Source: Ascarosepion bandense (taxonomy: Eukaryota > Mollusca > Cephalopoda > Sepiida > Sepiidae). Taken from it: 64,000 bases of DNA. The stretch spans positions 2,740,501-2,804,500 of the forward strand of contig JBBBDQ010001124.1 in NCBI GenBank assembly GCA_037127315.1, read 5' to 3'. The translations under genes were made by a program, and so were the position numbers. Below are positions 31,576 to 43,579 of this stretch, piece by piece (position 1 is the first letter of the stretch; the number at the start of each line of letters is the position of its first letter). Under the pieces are notes generated by a model. The model saw nothing but the letters and a program-made list of their open reading frames with translations, searched no databases and was not told the origin of the DNA.

Positions 31576-31879
31576 ATAAAATCTCCCAGGAGTCCTCTGA
31601 CAGGAAAGACAATTGATGCATGCACAAAAAGAGAGGCCTCCTGGTGCCAAAAATAAACTCGCTCTCTTTCTCTGTTGGACTTTGGATGATAAAGACGTAC
31701 CAAACTGTTCGGGAAGGAATTTCCCCAACAAGAGGTCGGAAGAACCAAAAAAATAAAATCAGTGTCCAAACTGTCCCTCTCGTGTCTCTGTATCTTTCCT
31801 TTTCTCTTTGCCTATTTATTTCAGCGGTGAAAGCCATTCAACAAGTTTTGGATGCTTAGGCGAAAGAACCAACCCAGCA

Positions 31880-32690
31880 GTAAGAGCCATAACATTCCAT
31901 AAAATCTATTGTTGTTTGGAATCCTGTAGGATGAAAAATAAAAGCTCTTGCAAAAGAACTTGTGAGTCAACAACCAGCTAACTAGAGGTCGTGACAATAA
32001 AGTCACCATGGAAAAAGCAATGGGAAACCATTCCACTATCAATCTCAAGAAAAATTATGACTCAACAATATTATAAAAGATAATGGAAAGAAGGAGGTTA
32101 AGTCTATTAAAATGAACTCCTTGCACAGTAAGGATGGGCAGGTGCAACAGGTGTGAACTATCATTCAGAAACTGTTGGCAAAAAACAATAGCTTGAAATG
32201 GGTGAGGGGGTTCAAACACCTTGGAATGGATCCCTCATTCAGTAAGGGAGTGACAGACTGTCATCCAATGATTTTTCACATTGAATAAAAAATAATTCTC
32301 TGGACATGGAATATCAGAACATTAAATCAATGTGGCCAGTTAGAAAATATAAAGCAGGAAATTAATAGGTTAAAGGTCAATATTTTAGTTAGTATGCAAA
32401 ACAAGGTGAGAAAGCAATGGAGATTTCATCAGTGACAATACAGGGTCATATATACAGTGGGAGAGAAAAATGAGAGAGTACTGATATTAGACCAAGACAT
32501 GAAGAAATCTGTTCTGGGATACTGTCAGAATATATGAAAGAATTCTTGTAGTTAAACAGAAAGGAAAGTCTTTTAACACATCCATCACGTTTGTATCTTC
32601 ACTGATAGAACAATGAACAGAAGAAGAAACTGAAAAGTGTTTATTATTATTTTTAAGCATCCTGTCCAGATCTATTTGTTGCAATTGAAA
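31880..32690 (+). pseudogene. RTE-like LINE 5' part with AP-endonuclease remnant
   Basis: The segment near 32310-32600 reads in broken frames TWNIRTLNQCGQLENIKQEI, NRLKVNILV, YTVGEKNE and SVLGYCQNI, the N-terminal apurinic-type endonuclease that nicks the target DNA for this LINE group. Upstream (31950-32060) is untranslated leader with ATGGAAAAAGCAATGGGAAA. Stops throughout; the matching 3' parts are seen in other copies at 13.2 kb and 43.8 kb. Confidence 0.65.
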
Positions 32691-32833
32691 TTATGTTGTA
32701 CTTTTTAATTTTTTAATAATTAAAAAAAATATATTAGTCCACAGTTATCTGCATTTATTAAATTTGTATTCTTACAGGCTATTTTGGTTCAGGGCAAATG
32801 AGTTAAAGAGTGTCATTTGCATACTTACCTGAT

Positions 32834-32835
<2 letters not shown>

Positions 32836-32869
<34 letters not shown>

Positions 32870-32990
32870 GAACAGACATAGATAGATAGATAATGAACAG
32901 ATAGATAATGAACAGACATAGATAGATAGATAATGAACAGATAGATAGATGATGAGCAGACATAGATAGATAGATAGAAAGTGAGAGAGA
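32836..32990. repeat. (GATA)n tract with interspersed ATGAACAGACA units
   Basis: TAGA repeats are regularly broken by AATGAACAG(ACA) blocks at about 32867, 32892, 32908 and 32933, making a compound minisatellite. Confidence 0.85.
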
Positions 32991-33199
32991 GTTTTAAAAA
33001 ATAGCTCAAAGCCCATTCAAGTTGGCTGTAAATTAATCTGGAAGGAATATATTTATCTCTTATCTGAATGATAAATATCAACCTCCACTGTGACAGGAAT
33101 ATAGGAGGCCTTTTCTAACCCATAAAAATCTAATCTCCCTCCTTGAACTCTCTAGTTAGTTGAAATCTACTGAAAAGCTGACATTTGAACTTTGTAAAA

Positions 33200-33590
33200 T
33201 GCTGTGAATGAGTTTTCACATGTAAGAGTCAAGCTAACTTTTGAGGCTTATGGCCACTTCACGCTGAAACACCAGTTCACCTACAAACTTTTCTCGCATG
33301 CACTTCCTGACTGTGGAATTCCCTTCCACATGATTGCTTCCCCGACAATCTCCAGGAGTTTAAATGTAAGGTCAATAGACACCTCCTAACACACTAACCT
33401 GATCCCATTCTTTCAAACACTCTTCCCATCTGCCCAACCCTCATCCTCGGTATCCTTACCCATCTATCACCTTCCTTCTGTCATTTCCTACATCTAACCA
33501 CTCCTCCTCTTTACCTACCCCTATGTAGCCCCATGCGCAATAGTGGCAGTGGAATGCTTTGCTTGGAGTGAAATGATTAAAAAAAACTAA
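33200..33590 (+). pseudogene. Decayed LINE 3' end
   Basis: Traces of the C-terminal module (AYGHFTLKHQFTYKLFSHAL and PDCGIPF) precede a well preserved tail: CTATGTAGCCCCATGCGCAA, TGCTTTGCTTGGAGTGAAAT and an A run. Confidence 0.75.
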
Positions 33591-33605
33591 ATAAATAAAA
33601 AAAAA

Positions 33606-33845
33606 TCATCAAAGCTAAGCAATGTTAAGCCTGATCAATACTTAGATGGGTGACAATTTGGGAATACCAGGTGCTGTAAGCTTGGATGTATGGGTGGTAT
33701 AATGGATAATGACTTGGAATTGTTAATTGGAGAGCAGAGTTTCAATTCCAGTTGGATTTGTCACATTCACTTACACACAAATACCCTTAGGAAAGGTATG
33801 AATCCACCTCTTCTCTCCCCCATCTATAGGTTAATTAATTAGATC
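33606..33845 (+). mobile_element. Chimeric SINE: 5S-rRNA-like head plus tRNA-like head
   Basis: 33608-33682 matches the 3' part of 5S rRNA (from AAGCTAAGCAATGTTAAGCC through ACTTAGATGGGTGAC to GGGAATACCAGGTGCTGTAA), about residues 48-119, so it spans the internal control region (A box, intermediate element, C box). It is followed at once by the tRNA-like SINE head (GGTATAATGGATAATG, then AGTTTCAATTCCAG) and the first part of the SINE body, cut near 33845. It is one of three such chimeras in the window. Confidence 0.85.
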
Positions 33846-34030
33846 TGTATCACTAGAATGATTATCATCTCAAAAACAAAACTGCATGCAAAATAGTTAG
33901 ATTTTGGCGTTAACACATAGAGGTTGATATGCCACTAAACAAGAAATACCTAACTTTTGAAATCATCAATATATCTGCTGTAGATGCATGTTTTATGTAT
34001 TTTTTTTTGTACTCCTGTTCTGAAAGTTTT

Positions 34031-34061
34031 ATTATCATCATTATTATTATTAATAATAATC

Positions 34062-34103
<42 letters not shown>

Positions 34104-34105
34104 GA
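34031..34105. repeat. (AAT)n microsatellite
   Basis: ATT units turn into about 17 AAT units. Confidence 0.9.
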
Positions 34106-34142
34106 CGCACTGTTCAGATCTATTTGTAACAATTAAGTTGTA

Positions 34143-34661
34143 CTAGCAGTATAGCCCAGCATTGCTCAGGTGTAATGAAAGCTTTAAAACTAATCCATGG
34201 TCCTGGAGCTCAGACTCAGCCTAAAGAATATTTGTGTGAAGTTTGGTGAGAATTGGATAAAAATTGTGGATTTGTATAAAGGACATACAGACAGATAAAC
34301 AAACACACACACAAACATCTTGCCTTTTATATATATATATATATATATTATCAATTTTCTGCACTATTGTAAGAACTGCAACCTTGAAACTTCTGAATAT
34401 CATTTCTTATGTCTTTGTCAATGAGTGTATCAAATTTGATTAAAATCAGACCACTCCTTCTATAACCCGATTTTTTCGATTATCGATTTTCGATATTGAT
34501 CAGGGTTACCTCGATACAAAACCCAGCTAAGAACACTTGCAGACGCTTATAGTACAACTGTGTAAATTTTCAAGAAAATCGGTTCAGCCGTTTCGGAGTC
34601 TATAGGTAACAGACACACACACACACACACAGACAAAGTTCCATTTATAAATAAATTTAGA
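34143..34661 (-). mobile_element. Non-autonomous Helitron, copy C (long subfamily)
   Basis: CTAG end at 34143-34146 and TC end at 34661-34660 on the minus strand. It carries the AGCCTAAAGAATATTTGTGT and GGTGAGAATTGGATAAAAAT segment in place of the copy A segment. The unit continues into the duplicated flank to 35441. Confidence 0.85.
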
Positions 34662-35441
34662 TTAGACTTAGATTTACATGTATTAATTTTTAAATAATCT
34701 AAAAAAGTATTTGTCCATCGCTATCTGCATTTATTGAATTTGCATTCCTACTGGTTATGTCAGTGCTGGTCAAATCAGTTGAAGGTTGCCTTTTGCGTAC
34801 CCACAAGTAACTTTAAATAAGTGCTGTAAATCTGACGTGACAAGAGTAAATTAATTTCCTGCTCAAATTGCTTAATAGGTGACATCAGGACTTATACTTA
34901 AGTTAAAACTTAATAGTTAACAGTTAATAAGCCAACAGATTTCTAAGCCCCATAACAATATATCTGAACTTAATGCCACACATGGCACCTTTACGCTATC
35001 TCACTGTTCTTAAGTTTATCTTTATTTTTGCTTCTATTTTTATCTACTTTGTTTTTGTTTTTTTGCCTAAACTTTAATATAACTTTTCAGTATAAAACTC
35101 TCCAGGAGTGCCCCTCAACTGAAAAAAAACAAAACAAAAAGAACAAAACACTGTACGTACAAATAAAAATTTAGTCATAATAACTATTTCGTTTTGTATA
35201 TTTTTAATTAATGGTTTTCACAAATGTGATTTCGCACTGTTATTTATAAAAAAATTTTAATAAAATAAATAAAATTGCTCTTTAACAATAACTTTATACT
35301 ATTTTATTTATTCTATATATAAATATTCTTTTCAGATTGACAATTTTTTATTAATTTTAACTTGAATGAGTAATCTTCTCTTATGATCATATTCCTTTGA
35401 TTCCAAGTCCTTGAAAAACTTCCAGAGACATTTTAATAATC
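34143..35441. repeat. 1.3-kb duplication, copy 1
   Basis: Nearly identical to 36485-37823. Differences seen include the length of the AC tract, AGTCATAATAACTATT versus AGTCATAACTATT, and CGCACTG versus CGCTCTG. The left edge coincides with the Helitron CTAG end. Confidence 0.93.
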
Positions 35442-36420
35442 AAGTAATTCCCTCTTCACCTGGAAGGGTCTAGCGCCTTATTCAGCAAACTTCCTAGAGT
35501 TGATTTTTCAATAAACATTTTGAGTTTTCTGTGCTATAAACAGGTTAACAGGAGTATATAGGTTCACCTATTGCCTGGTCAGAACTCTTTTCCAATTTAT
35601 TTAACAGTTGAGGTTTATCTCTTGTTTCTTGTTCAGGATATGGTTAACAAGTTCTTTCTTCTTCCAATGCCTTAATGACTTAACTATCTTAACTTTTTGG
35701 TGATCTGAATGATCAGTGGCCATGGCTTTTCATTAAAAGTATACTGGGTTGTCAGTTCTCTGGTTCCTACAGTAAGGAGCCCAAACTCTTAGGCTGCTAT
35801 GATGAACAGTTGTATATCATCAGAGTATTTGTAGTAGTATGCTATACATGGGTAGGTGTCCCTGCGTGTATTTCCAGTGGGCAAACTTAAGGCCACATTA
35901 TGCTTTAGTCTTAGCCATCTTCTGCTCAGTTTGTCTTGCCATTGATGCTAGGGACAATTATTTTGGCCTTTGTCTTCTTAACAAAATCTTTTCATGTCAG
36001 ATACATTAAAAAAATGTTTTTAAAAATTAAAAAAAGGGTAAACCAATAAATAAAAAATTTCCTACACCCATCAACCTTTTTTCTCTAATATTTCTGTAAG
36101 ACATTCCAATTTCTATATACTATAGTGTATAATCTTTTCTCTTGAAACATTCTTCAAATGTCTTTGCAAAACTAATTTAAATTCTTCTGTTGCTACCAAA
36201 GAAATCTATCTTCCTGGCTATCTTCATCTTTGTCAAAAAGATTCTAACATATATATGCATGGCTTCAGTATTTATGTCTGGGAAAATCTTCCAATGGCAT
36301 GGAAATGTCTCTCGAGTCCCCTGATGATTTTTTCATGTGCTTTCGACTTTTGTTATTGCACTCTGTTAACGAGTTCTTTTTTCCTTTATCACTCTCTTTC
36401 TTCTCAGGAATATAGTAGAC
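35442..36420. other. Unassigned single-copy-looking sequence
   Basis: Includes a scrap of the LINE-linked block near 35610-35665 (CTCTTGTTTCTTGTTCAGGA). Nothing else was recognised. Confidence 0.35.
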
Positions 36421-36451
36421 AAAATTTTTGACAACGTAGAAATGGCTCTCC

Positions 36452-36484
<33 letters not shown>
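36421..36484. repeat. Short flank repeated at 37822
   Basis: TTGACAACGTAGAAATGGCT with CT and TA runs; a close copy (TTGACAATATGAAAATGGCT) lies at about 37822-37871. Each copy is followed directly by a Helitron, in opposite orientations. Confidence 0.7.
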
Positions 36485-36636
36485 CTAGCAGTATAGCCCA
36501 GAATTGCTTGGGTGTAATGAAAGCTTTAAAACTAATCCATGGTCCTGGAGCTCAGACTCAGCCTAAAGAATATTTGTGTGAAGTTTGGTGAGAATCGGAT
36601 AAAAATTGTGGATTTGTATAAAGGACATACAGACAG

Positions 36637-36696
<60 letters not shown>

Positions 36697-37036
36697 CTTG
36701 CCTTTTATATATATATTATCGATTTTCTGCACCATTGTATAAACTTCAATCTTAGAACTTCTGAAGATCATTTATGTCTTTGTCTATGAGTCTATGAAAT
36801 TTGATTAAAATCAGACCACTCCTTCTATAACCCGATTTTTTCGATTATCGATTTTCGATATTTATCGGGGATACCTCGACATAAAACCTAGCTAAGAACA
36901 CTTGCAGATGCTTATAGTACAACTGTGTAAATTTTCAAGAAAATCAGTTCAGCCGTTTCAGAGTCTATAGGTAACGGACACACACACACACACACAGACA
37001 CACACAGACAAAGTTCCATTTATAAATAAATTTAGA
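36485..37036 (-). mobile_element. Non-autonomous Helitron, copy D (long subfamily)
   Basis: Same organisation as copy C, with a much longer AC microsatellite (36638-36695). Confidence 0.87.
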
Positions 37037-37823
37037 TTAGACTTAGATTTACATGTATTAATTTTTAAATAATCTAAAAAAGTATTTGTCCATCGCTATC
37101 TGCATTTATTGAATTTGCATTCCTACTGGTTATGTCAGTGCTGGTCAAATCAGTTGAAGGTTGCCTTTTGCGTACCCACAAGTAACTTTAAATAAGTGCT
37201 GTAAATCTGACGTGACAAGAGTAAATTAATTTCCTGCTCAAATTGCTTAATAGGTGACATCAGGACTTATACTTAAGTTAAAACTTAATAGTTAACAGTT
37301 AATAAGCCAACAGATTTCTAAGCCCCATAACAATATATCTGAACTTAATGCCACACATGGCACCTTTACGCTATCTCACTGTTCTTAAGTTTATCTTTAT
37401 TTTTGCTTCTATTTTTATCTACTTTGTTTTTGTTTTTTTGCCTAAACTTTAATATAACTTTTCAGTATAAAACTCTCCAGGAGTGCCCCTCAACTGAAAA
37501 AAAACAAAACAAAAAGAACAAAACACTGTACGTACAAATAAAAATTTAGTCATAACTATTTCGTTTTGTATATTTTTAATTAAAGGTTTTCACAAATGTG
37601 ATTTCGCTCTGTTATTTATAAAAATTTTTTAATAAAATAAATAAAATTGCTCTTTAACAATAACTTTATACTATTTTATTTATTCTATATATAAATATTC
37701 TTTTCAGATTGACAATTTTTTATTAATTTTAACTTGAATGAGTAATCTTCTCTTATGATCATATTCCTTTGATTCCAAGTCCTTGAAAAACTTCCAGAGA
37801 CATTTTAATAATCACATTGACAA
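36485..37823. repeat. 1.3-kb duplication, copy 2
   Basis: Second copy of 34143-35441; identity ends at ATTTTAATAATCA. Confidence 0.93.
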
Positions 37824-37834
37824 TATGAAAATGG

Positions 37835-37871
<37 letters not shown>

Positions 37872-37872
<1 letters not shown>

Positions 37873-38385
37873 CTAAACTTATTTATAAATGAAACTTTGT
37901 CTGTGTGTGTGTCTGTGTGTGTGTGTGTGTCCATTACCTATGGACTCCGAAATGGCTGAACCGATTTTGCTTGAAAATTTACACAGTTCTACTCTAAGCT
38001 TCTGTGAGTGTTCTTAGCTAGGTTTTGTGTCGTGGTACCCCCAATAAATATCGAAAATCGATAATCGAAAAAATCGGATTATAGAAGGAGTAGTCCGAAT
38101 TTAATCAAATTTGATACACGCATAGACAAAGACATAAGAAAAGTTTCAAGGTTGCAGTTCTTACAATAGTGCAGAAAGTCGATAATATATATATATATAT
38201 GTATGGCAAGATGTTTGTGTGTGTGTCTGTTTATCTGTCTGTATGTCCTTTATACAAATCCACAATTTTTATCCGATTCTCACAAAATTTCACACAAATA
38301 TTCTTTAGGCAGAGTCTGAGCTCCAAGACCATAGATTAGTTTTAAAGTTTTCATTACACCCAAGCAACGCTGGGCTATCCTACTA

Positions 38386-38386
<1 letters not shown>
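37872..38386 (+). mobile_element. Non-autonomous Helitron, copy E (long subfamily)
   Basis: Plus-strand copy from TCTAAACTTATTTATAAATG to the hairpin region (CAAGCAACGCTGGGC) and CTATCCTACTAG followed by T. Confidence 0.87.

Positions 38387-38391
<5 letters not shown>

Positions 38392-38432
<41 letters not shown>
38392..38432. repeat. (TA)n microsatellite
   Basis: About 20 TA units immediately after Helitron E. Confidence 0.9.
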
Positions 38433-38436
<4 letters not shown>

Positions 38437-38445
38437 AACACTTTT

Positions 38446-39165
38446 TGTGCTAAGTAGTTTTAATGCTCATCATGTCAATTGCCTTAAGCATTCTAATGTT
38501 ACTGATGGTATTCAGACTTCAATTTTTCTGTTGCTCACTCTCCAAGTCAAATAGTGGATTTTCATACTCGGTTTCCAAATAAATTTTCTTTATTTGATTT
38601 ATTTCTTACTTCTTCTCCTCGGTCTTGTTGAGCATCAGAAAGGTGTCTTTTTGGCAATTTAGATCCCATAGTAGTTTCTGCTGATATTTCTTTTGTGATA
38701 TCTATTGGAAAGGAACCTCCTATTCACATAAATTCTTTCTGATACCAGTGAACATTTTGGGATTCATTTTGTGACTTTCTTCAAGATGCCCTTTTGATTA
38801 AGATTCTTAACCTTCTTATTGAGAATTGTGCCATACTGGTTTCTTCTTGGCCAAAACTGGCATCAATGCTCTTGTTCCTTCTTAGAAATACCAGGTGAAA
38901 CAACAATCTTCTCCTTGATTCACACTGACCTGTTTTTTGCTGCTACAGCCCACAGGAATCACTTCTTCTAGGTGTTCCAGCATGATATTTTCAATCGCAA
39001 CAAAAGCCTATTTTCCCATGTTAGCATTTCTTCACCAACACTGAGATTATCTCAAATGCAATTTAAGCCTTAAATAGCAGACAAGCATTTCTGCATTGTA
39101 TGCTAAAAAAAATGAAGCCTCACATCCAGAAAATGATTAACAATCTTTTCATTCCTAAAAATTGA
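38446..39165 (+). pseudogene. LINE endonuclease region, decayed
   Basis: Broken frames read FNAHHVNCLKHSNVTDGIQT, then IVDFHTRFPNKFSLFDLFLT, SSP, and LDPIVVSADISFVISI. This is the C-terminal half of the apurinic-type endonuclease of a jockey/CR1-like LINE (the GDFN-HH segment, the VDFPTR segment and the SDH...ISF segment). It is followed by linker-like residues to about 39160. With 39713-40318 and 41705-42515 it makes one old LINE in the right order and strand. Confidence 0.7.
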
Positions 39166-39712
39166 AATTAAAAATTGGAAAATATATTCATTAACCAATA
39201 AAACTTCTGAGTTTAATAAATTTAACTTTTAACTTGCTATGATTTGATTTTCTTCTGATAAATAATGTAACATAAATAGACTTGTCTTTTAGTATAAATT
39301 CAATGGAATGTAAATAATACTGATTATTCAAATTTTTGTCTACTCAAAAAAAAATTATTGAGTACTAAGTTTCATTTTATAAGTAATTTTTTCACCTTTA
39401 AAATATTTTCATGAAATGGTCTGCACAGTTTACATTACAAAAATACCCAAGCAATACATAAACATAGCCTGCTGGCTGCAAATTTTATGCGACACACATT
39501 CATATAATCTAACAAATTGTGGATTTTCCTGTTATAATTTTACACATAATTTTCACCCTCTACTAACACATTTCTTTTGTGTTGTAAAAAATATCAAACA
39601 TTTTTGTATGAATTTTATTTGCAAGGAACTTGATAACTTGTTTCTTTCAACTCATAAGAAAACAAAAATTATTTTTATACTCAATAATAAAATTATTTAA
39701 ATTTGTAGAGCT
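39166..39712. other. Unassigned sequence between LINE pieces
   Basis: May be decayed LINE linker or a later insertion. The open frame at 39416-39700 has no recognised motif. Confidence 0.3.
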
Positions 39713-40318
39713 GTGTTTGAAGATTATTTCTTCACTTTTTACACCCTTTTACTGCTAGATATGTATATTACTCCATCCATGGTTTCTGCTATCATCTCTA
39801 AGCTAAATCCCCTCAAAGCATGTGGACTAGATGCTATCCTTGCAATAGTTCTTAAGAAATGGGCTCCCAACCTGGTTCCAAGTCTCTCTAAACTGTACAA
39901 TAAATGCCTTGCTGCTTCTTGCTTTCAGGCTTGTTGCAATCCCCTTCTGACATTGCTATATTTAAAAATTTAGACAAACCATCTAATCTTTTTATCAGCT
40001 TATTATCCTTTGACTTTTTGCAAAGTACCAGAGGCTTTAATCAACTGGCTAAGCATCTCACATTGCAAGGCCTTCTTTCAGATATGCAAAATGGCTTTCA
40101 ACTCTATAAGTCAACTGCTGATGTGATAATGGTTATTGCTTAAATTTCTATCATGCTTTCTATAAGAATGGTGAAGCTAGGGCTGTTGCTTTTGATATCT
40201 TGAATCACTTGACAAGGATGGACATATTGGTCTTCACAAGTTGAAAAGTTATGTTATTTATGGATGAATTTTTCAACAAATTCAGTCTTAATTTAGTCTG
40301 AATAATGTAAATAATATT
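39713..40318 (+). pseudogene. LINE reverse transcriptase, N-terminal fingers
   Basis: Reads ITPSMVSAIISKLNPLKACG, LDAILAIVLKKWAPNLVPSL, SKLYNKCLAASCFQ, then in other frames DMQNGFQLYKSTADVIMVIA and NGEARAVAF-like residues. These are the RT blocks before the catalytic palm (KACGPDGI, GFR..RSTAD). At least three frame breaks occur. It stops abruptly at a T run near 40319. Confidence 0.82.
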
Positions 40319-41704
40319 TGTTTTTTTTTTAACAAATTGGAAATTAAAAGTAGTCTAATCTAAAAGCCCTGCTGCTGGCAGCTATGTTCACCCAGTCCTC
40401 CTCCAGAGAGCTGAAGAAAACTACCACTATTCACCACATTGTGAATTTTTGATCTGAACAGTGGTGTTCCTGGTCCTTCAGGGCGGTCCGATGGTAAGGA
40501 TGAGATGGCTGGGTTCTATGCTGAAAGACATTACTATTCATGCAGATAAAGTTCTAATTGCAACCGCAACGACATAAAGAAAAAAAAAAGCAACACTTTC
40601 AGTTCCTGTACAAAAAGTCTTTTAAGACTACTGCTTTAATGTCACTACTAAAGAAATTGCATGAATACGAAGTGTTTTAACAAGATTTACTCATTTGGGT
40701 CGGAAAGTCATAGCAAGAGAAAGACGCACTTAGTCCGATATGAATCCAACTGATCTAAGGGAGGTAATTTCATGGATCTTTGTCTATACACAACAATATA
40801 GCAGTTTTGTCTTCTCGGCTTTGTTGATAGAGTTATCAAGATTCGTACAGGCTCTATCTCTTGGTTCGGATCGGACTTCTTGACGCATAACAACCAACAG
40901 ACCAGACCAACTGATCCAACAAACCATTTTCGCTGTGTTCTGCCTCATCTTATCTTTCCGCCTTGTCTACTATGATCTTTCTGCCTCGTATTCCCCAATC
41001 TGCTACGATCTTTCATTCTCTCGTTTTGCTTTGTCGGACTTTTCTGGATCTCTGCCTCATCTGCTACAATCTGCCACGTCTTATCTTTCTGCCTTGTCTG
41101 CCTCATTCTGCCACATCTTATATTTCTGCCTCGTCTACCCCGATCTGCTTAACTCCAGCATGCAGACAGCTTATATAGAGTGAGACAGAGCTGAACAATT
41201 TTTAGGTTCTGCCCCCAAATTTTAATATGCAAATCGCCTTGACCACCATGTGTGTTCACCTAATCTCTGAATCTCTGCAGAAGACTATTTCTCAAGTGGT
41301 ACTAAAAATGAATTTGGAGTTCCCACTGGTTTTTCCACAGACATCTTCCACTTGAGTTTTGCCAAAACCACTTATCTCGTCTGAGGACTTGGCTAGATTT
41401 GGTCTGTCAGACCACCCAAGAAATCTGCTTCACCATTTATCATACTTTTTACTGAATCACCATTTATCATAAACTTTACTTAATGAACCTGTTCGTTAAA
41501 CACTCTGGAATTATTACACTTAATTAACTAATAACTCAATCCCAGAAATAATTATAAAAAAAAAGCTTATTTCTGGTATTACTCCAGAATCCCTTCTACC
41601 CAACTAATTAGTACTTTCATCTCAATCCTTTAGAACTGTTGATTAATAAATCCACCTGAAGTGGGGACTCTCTCTCTCTTTCTCTGTGTGTGTGTGTGTG
41701 TCAC
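40319..41704. other. Probable insertion inside the LINE (1.4 kb, unknown)
   Basis: Interrupts the RT between the GISG-type block and the VLNGHSS block. Starts with a T run and ends in CT/GT microsatellite. Between 40930 and 41160 degenerate repeats of TCTGCCT(C/T)GTCTAC and TCTGCTACGATCT occur. I could not name the inserted element. Confidence 0.45.
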
Positions 41705-42515
41705 AGTAGTCTTGAATGGCCACTCTTCTAGATTTTTTGTGCATTAATGCAGATGTCTCCCAAGGCTCTATCCTTAGACCTACATTGTTCCTAAATTTCA
41801 ACAATGACCTTTCTGATGGCATCAGTTCTCAACTATGCTGATGAGACCACCAGTTAACTCCCATCTTAATAGTAAGTCTGAGTGGTTTGATAAGGTCAAA
41901 TTGGCATCTGATCTCAAAATTATATACATTTTGTTGTTAGCTGAGGCAAGGAATAGCTTGTTAATTTTATCACCTCCAAAATGAAACTGCTCTCTTTTAA
42001 TCATCTGAAAGCACTCTTATATCTCCCATCAACATGGCTGATGCTAACCTCTTCAGAAGAAGAATCTGCAGTGTTATTGGCCCTGGCTGGCATCTCAGCT
42101 TTCGCCACTTTTCCACTGCCATCATGTAGTTTCTTTCCCTGGGATTTTTGTAAAATTATTTTCATGGTAATTGTTCTGATGAAATTTCATTAATGGTATC
42201 CAGACTTCATGAATTTAAGTGCAGTACTAGATTGACAACAAGATCTTATCATTTTACAGTTGAAATGGCTAGATGTAACCATAAGTTCTATGCTAACAGT
42301 ATTTTCTATTGCACTTATAAAATTATCTTCCGGCTTCTTGCCTCCCAGTCAAAAATTTAAATGCAATATCAATCATTATCTTGTCTTTTTCTTTCATTGT
42401 TCTTTTTCCTTAATAGTAATTTTTTTCTCATATTCTTTAACATTTGGTAAACCATTGCATCTTAGTGTCTTTATTGTCTTGCTTGGGGTTGAAATGATTA
42501 ACAAAAAAAAAAAAA
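41705..42515 (+). pseudogene. LINE reverse transcriptase palm to 3' tail
   Basis: Resumes at VVLNGHSSRFF, then DVSQGSILRPT and a YADET catalytic-box remnant near 41835, thumb traces (SEWFDKVKL-like), the C-terminal module and a tail ending GCTTGGGGTTGAAATGATT plus A run. Frames shift repeatedly. Confidence 0.72.
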
Positions 42516-42860
42516 GAGAGAACACTGCAGAATGAAACCAGAGTGTGGGTTCATTAAAGACAGTGGAACAAGGAATTCAATATTTATGCTAAGAATGATG
42601 TCAGAGTAATAGAAATGCAGAAATAATAGAACATATTTTGTGAACATGTGCCAGATTAACTGCTCTGCATACCAGATTCCAACAAGATCTTGAAATCAAC
42701 AGGAGAGAATGTGCACCGTTTTGAGGCCTCACTCTCAACGGTTAATGTTCTGCACATGCCCCACCCCAGATCTGATGTAAAGTTTTTCTTGGTGTTTTAG
42801 CTGGCTTTGTATTGTTAATGTAGTATACATTCAATTCTCAAGCCAAGTGTCATCATTTTT
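42516..42860. other. Unassigned spacer
   Basis: No supported feature. Confidence 0.3.
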
Positions 42861-43380
42861 CTTCAACTAGATCCAATAGCTTGCCTTTTCTACGGTCGTT
42901 TGTAGATCCTTCGTTACCGCTGTTGCTTTCTACCATTGAAGACCAATCAACAGCACCCATTTTCTTGTACCACATCTAGTGTAACCTCTGCAGCCAACTT
43001 CTACTGGGTAGTGAATCATCTCCCATCAAGCATCCTACAGTTTTTCAAGTAGTGCCTGGTATCACTCGTTCATTCTATCAGCTGCTTCATCCACATTATT
43101 CTCATGGGGGACTGTTAGTTTTACCAAGTAAATAATCTTCTTTACTTCACACCAACAGAAAATATCTGGCTTCTTCTCTGTTGGGATTGGGAAAAAGACT
43201 GTCATAACCTGTGAGATCTGCTGCCATATTTCAGTTTCCATTCCATTTCTTATCATCCACTGTTCTCTTCTTTCCCTGGTAGAGGCTGTGTATCTCTTGC
43301 TGATGGAAGTTGATTGAAGTCTGGTATCACTCATTCTTTCTATCGGCTGCTGCATCCACATTATGCAATGACCTCAGGGC
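42861..43380 (-). pseudogene. Restriction-like endonuclease domain of a non-LTR element
   Basis: Minus frame 43361-43062 reads ERREQWMIRNGMETEIWQQI, then FFPIPTEKKPDIFCWCEVKK and IIYLVKLTVPHENN. The KPDI...(V)KLTVP spacing resembles the PD-(D/E)XK nuclease motif at the C-terminus of R2-group LINEs, where E is expected before LTVP; here K replaces it. The open stretch is a fragment of about 100 residues. Confidence 0.55.
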
Positions 43381-43579
43381 CACCGATTGCAACAACATTA
43401 GTCTGGCTCTACAAGAAGAGACCAAATGGGAAGACGATGGTAATCAATTTGAACATATATTTTGAATTATATCAATGCATTTACATTATTCTGTTTGCTA
43501 TTTTGGTGGTGGAGTTGGGAACATTTCAGTACCTGTTTGTGGTATCTTATTGTTAAGGTGAAACACACCTATTTCATAG

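Noticed and set aside
31397..31837. 146-codon open frame on the minus strand
   Set aside because: It overlaps the SINE tail and an AAAAT tract; no domain and no start context was recognised.
32772..33081. Open frames rich in YLSIY repeats
   Set aside because: They are translations of the GATA microsatellite.
41836..41860. CTGATGAGACC as hammerhead core
   Set aside because: It encodes the YADET catalytic box of the LINE reverse transcriptase; no GAAA partner.
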